DNA of 40,608 bases from Chitinilyticum aquatile DSM 21506. Lineage in GTDB: Bacteria; Pseudomonadota; Gammaproteobacteria; Burkholderiales; Chitinibacteraceae. Below the pieces are notes generated by a model. It saw nothing but the letters and a program-made list of their open reading frames with translations, did no database searches and was not told where the DNA came from. Shown here in pieces: positions 34,901-40,608 of the stretch (positions within the stretch are counted from its first letter, which is position 1; each line of letters opens with the position of its first letter). The translations under genes were made by a program, and so were the position numbers. The stretch spans positions 1 through 40,608 of the forward strand of contig NZ_AUMS01000020.1 of assembly GCF_000430805.1 (NCBI RefSeq), in the 5' to 3' direction.

Positions 34901-35154
34901 GCCTTGGCCGTGACACCCCTGACTCAGCGGCCATCCACCGTTTCGACAAGCAGACCAGGCACGGCGCGGACATGGCTTCTGTGCAGCAATTGCTGGCGGC
35001 AGCCGTAGCCTCGATTGTCGGCAAGAGTGAGGAACGGGCGATAGCCAGCCTGTTTTCGCCGGGTGGAACCCATGCCTTGAAAGGTGAGTTCGCTGGTAGT
35101 AACGATTTTGAAGTCATCGCCTACATGGTGATCCTGCCGGAGCAGTCAGCTTGA
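31960..35154 (+). CDS. SNF2/HepA-like helicase of a putative defence operon
   Basis: 1064 aa, ATG 31960. SF2 motifs: IIADSVGLGKTFEALAVIKY (about 250-270, Walker A), VVIDESHNFRN (about 340), MLSATPVNNRL (about 380), and the C-terminal lobe ATDCISEGQNLQDCDWLINY, then HWNPVRIIQRFGRIDRIG (about 765-805). This pattern is of HepA/DrmD-like helicases that move along double-stranded DNA. The region between the two lobes is long and helical. The C-terminal 200 residues are unassigned. The stop overlaps the start of the DUF4391 gene (TTGA). Association with DUF4391 proteins is known around restriction-modification-like loci. Confidence 0.88.
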   Translation: MRLLKNSGADRVIDLLDPKLQKDGQLDVVTPEFSLFAFSALHPKLATLKQSNIVIPSVDGELKLLGNEADRPARNQLLSRWLAKRCAEWAKGKAEVRVARGKVPQGVAVVRDSNGAAQQVVMGSFGLTSDGLGITPGNPLNLIQASDTADEAAMLSQWFDMQWNSLPHDEASKQAFIESLETLAADCPPFTLYALILSHLFSHAEDEMDEERIVKSATGIRNTLVWKKLYKFQRDGVVGAIDKLNRFGGCIIADSVGLGKTFEALAVIKYFELRNDRVLVLCPKRLRDNWTLYKANDKRNVLAADRFNFDVLNHTDLSREGGTSGDIDLAHVNWGNYDLVVIDESHNFRNKATHKGRESRYDRLMRRIIKEGVKTRVLMLSATPVNNRLADLRNQIAFATEGDDTALMEHGIASIEATTRKAQAQFNRWLSLDDEEKTPSRLVEMLGFDYFTLLDHLTIARSRRHIQKYYGTAETGSFPQRLPPINIKPDVDRAGEFRSIRDINLEIRRLNLAAYAPLRYVLPHKQADYDAKYSTQIRGGESFFRQVDREESLIHLLRVNVLKRMESAVSSFTLTVQRQLKDVEATLARIEAHDPEIEELDIADVDIDDPAFESLLVGRKVKVLLTDVDLLRWRHDLIEDRNRLAALYAAAKQVDAARDAKLTALREVIAHKCQHPTNAGNKKIIIFTAFADTATYLYEQLSVWAKADLGIESALVTGSGRNQTSLPHLRKDLASILTAFSPRSKERPADLAHEGELDLLIATDCISEGQNLQDCDWLINYDIHWNPVRIIQRFGRIDRIGSPNERIQLVNFWPNMELDEYINLEQRVSGRMVLLDISATGEENLIEQQSGNPMNDLEYRRKQLLKLQDTVIDLEDLSSGVSITDLTLTDFRIDLAQYLKAHPGKLESLPLGACSVTTSMDADITPGVVFCLRAEGAAAQKITDAGYPLAPHFLVHVSEAGAVELPYTQAKRILDWLKRVSLGRDTPDSAAIHRFDKQTRHGADMASVQQLLAAAVASIVGKSEERAIASLFSPGGTHALKGEFAGSNDFEVIAYMVILPEQSA

Positions 35155-35921
35155 CCGTCAGTTTCGATCTTCCTCATCTCGTCGCAGCCCTGGGCTACCC
35201 AGAGAATGCTGCGGTCAACCAGCGTATTCCCAAGAAAATGCTGGTCGAAACGGGCGCGCCGACGGCAGCAGACAAACGCGCCATCACCGACGGCATCGAT
35301 GACATTCATTGGCTGGCTGCACTAAAGCCGGGAACGGTAGGGATTCCGGCCTATCAGGATGAGGCCCGTGATTACCTCGAAATCGCCATCCTGAGCATCA
35401 GCCTGCGCCCGGAGGCCAAAGCCAGCCGTATTGCCGAACTGGTACATCGTGCCATCCCCTATCCGACATTCCTGATGGCGCAATCCCAGGGCGGCATCAG
35501 CATCTCGCTGGCGCATAAACGCTGGGCGCAAAACGAAGCTGGCAAGACTGTGCTGGACGGCGACATCCTGGAGGCCAACCTGTATTCAACTGAACGGCCA
35601 GACCTGGTTGAACTGTTTGTCGATGCCTTGCCGCTGGAAAAGCAGCCACGCTCATCCCTTCACGCACTTTACCAGGGCTGGATGGATACCGTGCTCGCGC
35701 TGCAAACGGCTTTCGTAACGGGCGTCTTTTGTATTTCGTCGTCCCGCGAACAGGCGGCTGAGCGTCATCGGGCGTTGCAGGAATCGAGACGCTTGCAAAC
35801 TGAACTTGGGCGTCTCCGAAGCCTGGCCGCCAAGGAAAGGCAGGTTGCCAAGCAGGTTGAACTGAACCTCGCAATCAAACGGATTCAAGTCGATTTGGGG
35901 GTAATCCTTGGAAAACTGTAA
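35151..35921 (+). CDS. DUF4391 domain protein
   Basis: 256 aa, TTG start at 35151 overlapping the helicase stop. The N-terminus LVAALGYPENAAVNQRIPKK and the segment DEARDYLEIAILSISLRPEA, then HRAIPYPTFLMAQSQGGISI, match DUF4391. The family often lies between a helicase gene and a type III-like modification/restriction pair; its activity is unknown. The C-terminus is a coiled-coil (RHRALQESRRLQTELGRLRS and following). It overlaps the next gene by 14 bp, so the genes are coupled. Confidence 0.82.
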   Translation: MTVSFDLPHLVAALGYPENAAVNQRIPKKMLVETGAPTAADKRAITDGIDDIHWLAALKPGTVGIPAYQDEARDYLEIAILSISLRPEAKASRIAELVHRAIPYPTFLMAQSQGGISISLAHKRWAQNEAGKTVLDGDILEANLYSTERPDLVELFVDALPLEKQPRSSLHALYQGWMDTVLALQTAFVTGVFCISSSREQAAERHRALQESRRLQTELGRLRSLAAKERQVAKQVELNLAIKRIQVDLGVILGKL

Positions 35922-36372
35922 GGGCCAGGCGAATAGCCAGCGGAGCGAAATCTATTTGAACGCGATTGATTCGCTTCAGGTTGGGATCGACTACTTCATG
36001 CGTGATTCGAGCTATTCGAGCCGCAAACACGCCATCATGACGGTTTTCCATGCGATAGAGCTTTTCCTCAAGGAACAACTTTATCGCGTCAACCCCCTGC
36101 TTATTTATCGGGATATCGACAAGCCCGTTAAAGATGATTCAATCACGGTCGGTGCAAAAGAGGCGATGAACCGTCTCGATAATCTTGGGCTCGGACTTTT
36201 CAAGCAGTCGCGTGAAGTGATCGAGAAGATGCAAGGTCGTCGAAATCGGATTGAGCATCATCGTTACGACCACAAAGAAGAAGACGAGCAAACACTGTCG
36301 GAATCGTTGGCCTTCATCCTTTTTTTCGTCGATGAAGTGCTAAATGGGGTCGTCTCAGAAAACGGAAAATAA
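35908..36372 (+). pseudogene. HEPN-like protein, 3' end cut by a Tn21-type inverted repeat
   Basis: It starts at TTG 35908 (GGGGG 8 nt upstream) inside the end of the DUF4391 gene. About 146 native residues remain. HAIMTVFHAIELFLKEQLYR is a typical HEPN helix, and GRRNRIEHHRYDH carries an Rx4H-like motif of HEPN RNases (Arg...His). The codons after FVDEVLN come from the transposon terminal repeat (GVVSENGK, stop at 36372). The original C-terminus is therefore lost and the tail is foreign. As the catalytic motif precedes the cut, partial function cannot be excluded. Any further operon genes, such as a methyltransferase, were separated by the insertion. Confidence 0.7.
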
Positions 36373-36383
36373 AGCACGCTAAG
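36346..36383 (+). repeat. Tn21-type 38-bp terminal inverted repeat
   Basis: Starts GGGGTCGTCTCAGAAAACGG and ends CACGCTAAG, the terminal repeat of Tn21-subgroup transposons (tnp side). It overlaps the last codons of the HEPN-like gene on one side and the tnpA stop (36379-36381) on the other. The 5-bp target copy on this side would be TAAAT. Confidence 0.93.
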
Positions 36384-39345
36384 CCGGTTGCAGCGGCCGT
36401 AGCGGCCTGAACTTGCCCGCGCCGATCTTGGCGCTGCTGCGCCAGAGGTAATCGCCGGTCAGGTTGATGTGCTCCCAGCCGAGCGGCGACAGGTACTGCA
36501 ACAGGCCGTCATCGACGGCTTGACCGTGGCCACGCAAGGCGTTCGCGGCCCGCTCCAGATAGACCGTGTTCCATAGCACGATGGCCGCCGTCACCAGGTT
36601 GAGGCCGCTGGCCCGGTAGCGCTGCTGCTCGAAGCTGCGGTCGCGGATTTCCCCCAGGCGGTTGAAGAACACGGCGCGGGCCAGCGCGTTGCGCGCCTCG
36701 CCTTTGTTCAGCCCGGCATGCACGCGGCGGCGCAGCTCGACGCTTTGCAGCCAGTCCAGGATGAACAGTGTGCGCTCGATGCGTCCCAGCTCACGCAGGG
36801 CGACGGCCAGGCCGTTCTGGCGCGGGTAGCTGCCAAGCTTCCTGAGCATCAGCGAGGCCGTCGCCGTGCCCTGCTTGATCGAGGTGGCCATCCGCAGGAT
36901 TTCATCCCAATGGGCGCGGACGTGCTTGATGTTGAGCGTGCCGCCGATCATCGGTTTCAACGCCTCGTAGGTGGCATCGCCCTTCGGGATGTAGAGCTTG
37001 GTGTCGCCCAGGTCACGAATGCGCGGGGCGAAGCGGAAGCCCAGCAGGTGCATCAACGCGAAGACGTGGTCCGTGAACCCTGCCGTGTCGGTGTAGTGCT
37101 CCTCGATCCGCAGGTCGGATTCGTGATACAGCAGGCCGTCGAGCACGTAGGTCGAGTCGCGCACGCCGACGTTCACGACCTTGGTGTGGAACGGCGCGTA
37201 CTGGTCGGAGATATGGGTGTAGAACGTCCGCCCTGGGCTGCTGCCGTATTTCGGATTGATGTGGCCGGTGCTCTCGGCCTTGCTGCCGGTGCGGAAGTTC
37301 TGGCCGTCCGACGATGACGTGGTGCCGTCGCCCCAATGCTCGGCGAAGGGATGTCGGAACTGCGCGTTGACCAGCTCGGCCAGTGCCGCCCCGTAGGTTT
37401 CGTCGCGGATGTGCCAGGCTTGCAGCCAGGCCAGCTTGGCGTAGGTCGTGCCGGGGCACGATTCCGCCATCTTGGTCAGGCCCAGGTTGATCGCGTCGGC
37501 GAGGATCGTGGTCAGCAACAGGTTTTTGTCCTTGGCCAGGTCGCCTGACTTCAGGTGGGCGAAGTGCCGGGTGAAGCCCGTCCATTCGTCTACCTCCAGC
37601 AGCAATTCGGTGATCTTGACGTGCGGTAGGATCATCGCCGTCTGGTCGATCAGGGCCTGTGCGGTATCGGGCACCGCCGCATCGAGCGGCGTGATCTTCA
37701 GGCCCGACTCCGTGATGATGGCGTCCGGCAGCTCGTTGGCCAGCGCCATGCGGTTGACGGTGGCGAGCTGCGTTTCCAGCAGCGTCAGCCGGTCATGCAG
37801 GTACTGGTCGCAATCGGTGGCCACGGCCAGCGGCAATTCGCTGGCCTGCTTGAGGCTGGCGAATTTCGCGGGCGGCACCAGGTAGTCCTCGAAGTCCTTG
37901 AACTGGCGCGAGCCTTGCACCCAGATGTCGCCGGAGCGCAGCGCGTTCTTCAGCTCCGACAGCGCGCACAGTTCGTAGTAGCGCCGGTCGATGCCGGTGT
38001 CGGTCATCACCAGCTTCTGCCAGCGCGGCTTGATGAACTCGGTCGGCGCGTCGGTGGGCACCTTGCGGGCGTTGTCGCTGTTCATGCTGCGCAGCACCTC
38101 GATGGCGTCGAGTACGTCCTTGGCGGCGGGCGCGGCCCGCAACTTGAGCACGTCGAGAAATTCCGGCGCGTAGCGGCGCAGCGTGGCGTAGCTCTCGCCG
38201 ATGCGGTGCAGGAAATCGAAGTCCTCGGGTTGCGCGAGCCGCTGCGCTTCGGTGACGCTCTCGGCGAAAGCATCCCAGGACATGACGGCCTCGATGGCGG
38301 CGAACGGATCGCGGCCCGCTTGCTTGGCCTCGATCAGCGCCTGGCCGATGCGCCCGAACAGCCGCACCTTGGCATTGATCGCCTTGCCGGATGCCTGGAA
38401 CTGCTGCTGATGCTTGTTCTTGGCGGCATTGAACAGCTTGCCCAGGATGCGGTCATGCAGGTCGATGATTTCGTCGGTGACGGTGGCCATGCCCTCGATG
38501 GCGAGCGCCACCAGGGTCGCGTAACGCCGCTGCGGCTCGAACTTCGCCAGGTCGGCGGGCGTCATCTGGCCGCCCTCGCGGGCGATCTTGAGCAGCCGGT
38601 TCTGGTGAACCAGCCGCTCGATGCCGGAGGGCAGGTCGAGCGCCTGCCACGCCTTGAGGCGTTCGATGTGTTCCAGCATGTGCCGCGAGTTCGGTTTGAC
38701 CGGGGATTGCCGCAGCCAGGCCAGCCACGTCGTCTTGCCGTTGTCGCGGCGCTTGAGCAGATCGTCGAGGCGACGGCGATGCACGTCCGTCAGCGGCTCA
38801 GCCAAGGCGTCGTAGAGACGCCGGTTGGCGCGGGTAATCGCTTCGGCGCTCGCCCGCTCGACGGCGTTGAGGGCGGGCACAATGACCGACTGCCGCCGCA
38901 GGTGCTCGATCAAGGCTCTGGCCAGCACGATGCCCTTGTCGGTTTGCATGGCCAGCTCGGTCAGCAACTGGACAGCCTGCCGGTAGTGGCCAATCGTGAA
39001 CGGCTGGAAGCCGAACACCGTTTGCAGCTCGACCAGGTGCTCGCGTCGGGTCTGCTCACGCTGCCCGTACTCGTCCCAGCTTTCGATGCCGACCTTGAGC
39101 TGGTTGGCGACCAGTCTCAGCAATGGCGGGAACGGTGGCTCATCAGCGCCAAGGATGACGCCGGGAAAGCGCAGGTAGCAGAGCTGCACCGCGAAGCCCA
39201 GCCGATTGGCCGGGCCGCGCCGCTGCCGGATGATGGAGAGGTCGCTTTCGCTGAACGTGTAGTGACGGATCAACTCATCCTTGGTGTCCGGCAACGCCAG
39301 CAGGCTTTCGCGCTCGGCGGCGGAGAGGATCGAACGGCGGGGCAT
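36379..39345 (-). CDS. tnpA: Tn3-family (Tn21-subgroup) transposase TnpA
   Basis: 988 aa from the ATG at 39345 (GAAGGAAACC just upstream supplies the ribosome-binding site); this is the usual length. [20 protein letters not shown] at the N-terminus and the C-terminal half with [40 protein letters not shown] and [20 protein letters not shown] are typical of the DDE transposase domain of Tn3-family elements. It ends RPLRPLQPA, with its stop inside the terminal repeat. The transposase carries out replicative transposition; the cointegrate would need a resolvase, which is absent here. The gene appears intact. Confidence 0.96.
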   Translation of the reverse strand: MPRRSILSAAERESLLALPDTKDELIRHYTFSESDLSIIRQRRGPANRLGFAVQLCYLRFPGVILGADEPPFPPLLRLVANQLKVGIESWDEYGQREQTRREHLVELQTVFGFQPFTIGHYRQAVQLLTELAMQTDKGIVLARALIEHLRRQSVIVPALNAVERASAEAITRANRRLYDALAEPLTDVHRRRLDDLLKRRDNGKTTWLAWLRQSPVKPNSRHMLEHIERLKAWQALDLPSGIERLVHQNRLLKIAREGGQMTPADLAKFEPQRRYATLVALAIEGMATVTDEIIDLHDRILGKLFNAAKNKHQQQFQASGKAINAKVRLFGRIGQALIEAKQAGRDPFAAIEAVMSWDAFAESVTEAQRLAQPEDFDFLHRIGESYATLRRYAPEFLDVLKLRAAPAAKDVLDAIEVLRSMNSDNARKVPTDAPTEFIKPRWQKLVMTDTGIDRRYYELCALSELKNALRSGDIWVQGSRQFKDFEDYLVPPAKFASLKQASELPLAVATDCDQYLHDRLTLLETQLATVNRMALANELPDAIITESGLKITPLDAAVPDTAQALIDQTAMILPHVKITELLLEVDEWTGFTRHFAHLKSGDLAKDKNLLLTTILADAINLGLTKMAESCPGTTYAKLAWLQAWHIRDETYGAALAELVNAQFRHPFAEHWGDGTTSSSDGQNFRTGSKAESTGHINPKYGSSPGRTFYTHISDQYAPFHTKVVNVGVRDSTYVLDGLLYHESDLRIEEHYTDTAGFTDHVFALMHLLGFRFAPRIRDLGDTKLYIPKGDATYEALKPMIGGTLNIKHVRAHWDEILRMATSIKQGTATASLMLRKLGSYPRQNGLAVALRELGRIERTLFILDWLQSVELRRRVHAGLNKGEARNALARAVFFNRLGEIRDRSFEQQRYRASGLNLVTAAIVLWNTVYLERAANALRGHGQAVDDGLLQYLSPLGWEHINLTGDYLWRSSAKIGAGKFRPLRPLQPA

Positions 39346-39402
39346 GCGGTTTCCTTCTTCTTGAAAACGTAGGTTTGTGACAAGCCCGCCAAGGCAACCG
39401 GC

Positions 39403-39427
39403 TGTCGTTTTCAGAAGGCGACTGCAC
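39403..39427 (+). repeat. Tn402/Tn5053-type 25-bp terminal inverted repeat
   Basis: Begins TGTCGTTTTCAGAAGGCGAC and ends TGCAC, very close to the 25-bp ends of Tn402/Tn5053-family elements and class 1 integrons. The outer end faces tnpA, so the interior lies to the right, toward IS26. These elements prefer res sites of Tn21-type transposons, which suits its position upstream of tnpA. No tni genes are present in the window. Confidence 0.72.
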
Positions 39428-39452
39428 CAGTTCACTGGGCTGGCCGCCGTGT

Positions 39453-39496
39453 GTGCATAGAACTTCTGACCGGGAACGGTCAGAAGTTCTATGCAC
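39453..39496. repeat. 20-bp perfect inverted repeat, probable recombination or regulatory site
   Basis: Arms 39453-39472 (GTGCATAGAACTTCTGACCG) and 39477-39496 are exact reverse complements around GGAA. A third, degenerate copy (13 of 17 bases) follows at about 39522-39538. Several related subsites in tandem resemble a site-specific recombination site; the hairpin lacks a T tract, so it is not a normal terminator. Confidence 0.7.
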
Positions 39497-39576
39497 GAAG
39501 CGCCGCGAGAGATCGGAATTGCTCAGAACTCTTGTGCACGGCGCGACAAAGCCGGAACCGCCGAAAATTCCGGCGA

Positions 39577-39788
39577 TCAACCGGCAAGCTGCTTGATGCG
39601 CTCGGCCAGGCGGCCGAAAGCCTCGTTCACGTATTCCAGCACCTTGGGTTCTGCGCCCTGCGTGCGCAGCGAGTCTTTGAAGGCTTCCAGGTCGGACAGC
39701 CATTGCCGATGCAGGCGGCCCAGCTCGTCGAGCTGAGGCCGGAAGTCTTGGAGACTGCCGCTCGCACGAAACGCCTGGTAGCCACGCT
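39577..39788 (-). pseudogene. C-terminal fragment of an unidentified coiled-coil protein, truncated by IS26
   Basis: About 68 native residues remain: GYQAFRASGSLQDFRPQLDE, then LGRLHRQWLSDLEAFKDSLR and LEYVNEAFGRLAERIKQLAG, ending with TGA at 39577. The open frame extends into the IS26 end (MQQCQ from the IS repeat), so the true N-terminus was removed by the IS insertion. It is helical and coiled-coil-like. I do not recognise the family; it might be a transposon-accessory or KfrA/TnpT-like protein, but that is a guess. Confidence 0.6.
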
Positions 39789-40608
39789 GGCACTGTTGCA
39801 AAGTTAGCGATGAGGCAGCCTTTTGTCTTATTCAAAGGCCTTACATTTCAAAAACTCTGCTTACCAGGCGCATTTCGCCCAGGGGATCACCATAATAAAA
39901 TGCTGAGGCCTGGCCTTTGCGTAGTGCACGCATCACCTCAATACCTTTGATGGTGGCGTAAGCCGTCTTCATGGATTTAAATCCCAGCGTGGCGCCGATT
40001 ATCCGTTTCAGTTTGCCATGATCGCATTCAATCACGTTGTTCCGGTACTTAATCTGTCGGTGTTCAACGTCAGACGGGCACCGGCCTTCGCGTTTGAGCA
40101 GAGCAAGCGCGCGACCATAGGCGGGCGCTTTATCCGTGTTGATGAATCGCGGGATCTGCCACTTCTTCACGTTGTTGAGGATTTTACCCAGAAACCGGTA
40201 TGCAGCTTTGCTGTTACGACGGGAGGAGAGATAAAAATCGACAGTGCGGCCCCGGCTGTCGACGGCCCGGTACAGATACGCCCAGCGGCCATTGACCTTC
40301 ACGTAGGTTTCATCCATGTGCCACGGGCAAAGATCGGAAGGGTTACGCCAGTACCAGCGCAGCCGTTTTTCCATTTCAGGCGCATAACGCTGAACCCAGC
40401 GGTAAATCGTGGAGTGATCGACATTCACTCCGCGTTCAGCCAGCATCTCCTGCAGCTCACGGTAACTGATGCCGTATTTGCAGTACCAGCGTACGGCCCA
40501 CAGAATGATGTCACGCTGAAAATGCCGGCCTTTGAATGGGTTCATGTGCAGCTCCATCAGCAAAAGGGGATGATAAGTTTATCACCACCGACTATTTGCA
40601 ACAGTGCC
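39789..40608 (-). mobile_element. IS26: Complete IS26 (IS6 family)
   Basis: Exactly 820 bp, with 14-bp terminal inverted repeats GGCACTGTTGCAAA (39789-39802) and its complement TTTGCAACAGTGCC (40595-40608). The transposase reads on the minus strand. The right end is the last base of the window, so the right flank and an 8-bp target duplication cannot be checked; the left flank is GCCACGCT. IS26 moves replicatively or conservatively and often joins and deletes adjoining DNA. Confidence 0.97.
39841..40545 (-). CDS. tnpA: IS26 transposase
   Basis: 234 aa from the ATG at 40545 (MNPFKGRHFQRDIILWAVRW), identical in length and, by eye, in sequence to the IS26 transposase. The DDE residues are in HMDETYVKVNGRWAYLYRAV (first Asp), FINTDKAPAYGRAL (second Asp) and VIECDHGKLKRIIG (Glu). 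An N-terminal helix-turn-helix (ISYRELQEMLAERGVNVDHS) binds the ends. An upstream in-frame ATG-like start at 40563 would add six residues. The gene is intact and fills the element. Confidence 0.97.
   Translation of the reverse strand: MNPFKGRHFQRDIILWAVRWYCKYGISYRELQEMLAERGVNVDHSTIYRWVQRYAPEMEKRLRWYWRNPSDLCPWHMDETYVKVNGRWAYLYRAVDSRGRTVDFYLSSRRNSKAAYRFLGKILNNVKKWQIPRFINTDKAPAYGRALALLKREGRCPSDVEHRQIKYRNNVIECDHGKLKRIIGATLGFKSMKTAYATIKGIEVMRALRKGQASAFYYGDPLGEMRLVSRVFEM

Larger units (their letters stand above)
36346..39788 (-). mobile_element. Incomplete Tn21-subgroup (Tn3 family) transposon
   Basis: It begins with a 38-bp terminal inverted repeat at 36346-36383 and contains a full tnpA. The expected res site and tnpR are missing upstream of tnpA; instead there is a Tn402-type end, a palindrome and a gene fragment, then IS26. 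The other inverted repeat is not in the window. Confidence 0.85.

Noticed and set aside
37795..39372. 525-aa plus-strand reading frame
   Set aside because: It is the antisense shadow of the GC-rich tnpA gene.

Overview
The window looks like an accessory region (plasmid or integrated island) of a proteobacterium, probably beta- or gamma-. The evidence is a umuDC operon of plasmid type, a decayed stbAB plasmid-stability operon with its repeat array, toxin-antitoxin pairs, a complete Zorya operon and, at the right end, a Tn21-subgroup transposase with a complete IS26. IS26 and Tn21-type elements suggest contact with the resistance-gene pool of clinical or wastewater Gammaproteobacteria, but no resistance gene is present and the species cannot be named from the sequence. 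Base composition is patchy: GC-rich in 1-9 kb and 36-40 kb, clearly more AT-rich across zorC and the stbA remnant. This fits assembly from several sources.

Layout. 1-1478: end of umuD and complete umuC (DNA polymerase V). 1.5-9 kb: a row of small, mostly minus-strand genes (DUF5623, hipBA, DUF4262, an unknown, DUF29, a frameshifted DUF2591-like gene, a small membrane-anchored protein). Most have their own rho-independent terminator, and a short near-palindromic site (core TGTAACTTTTAG) recurs at the gene boundaries. This cassette-like arrangement is the least explained structure in the window. 9-11.1 kb: an unknown gene, an array of 11-bp-phased GGGACAAA repeats, a stbA-like gene and a frameshifted, truncated stbB. 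11.1-16.2 kb: a giant exonuclease-RecQ-UvrD fusion. 16.6-18.2 kb: an unknown gene and a ParE/RelE-Phd toxin-antitoxin pair.

18.4-31.4 kb is a defence island. It holds a protein with uracil-DNA-glycosylase-like motifs, a single-domain WGR protein, the complete type I Zorya operon zorABCD, an M15-peptidase-like protein and a DEDDh exonuclease. The exonuclease and ZorC end in the same small C-terminal domain. 31.7-36.35 kb: a second putative defence operon (ribbon-helix-helix regulator, SNF2-type helicase, DUF4391 protein, HEPN-like protein) that is cut at its 3' end by a Tn21-type inverted repeat.

36.35-40.6 kb: the Tn21-type tnpA without tnpR, a Tn402/Tn5053-type terminal repeat just upstream of it, a 20-bp perfect inverted repeat, a gene fragment, and an 820-bp IS26 whose right end is the last base of the window. 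Zorya probably acts as an envelope-anchored motor (ZorAB) with cytoplasmic DNA-acting effectors (ZorC, ZorD). The neighbouring exonuclease, UDG-like and WGR proteins may be accessory nucleic-acid-processing factors, which is inference from position and shared domains.
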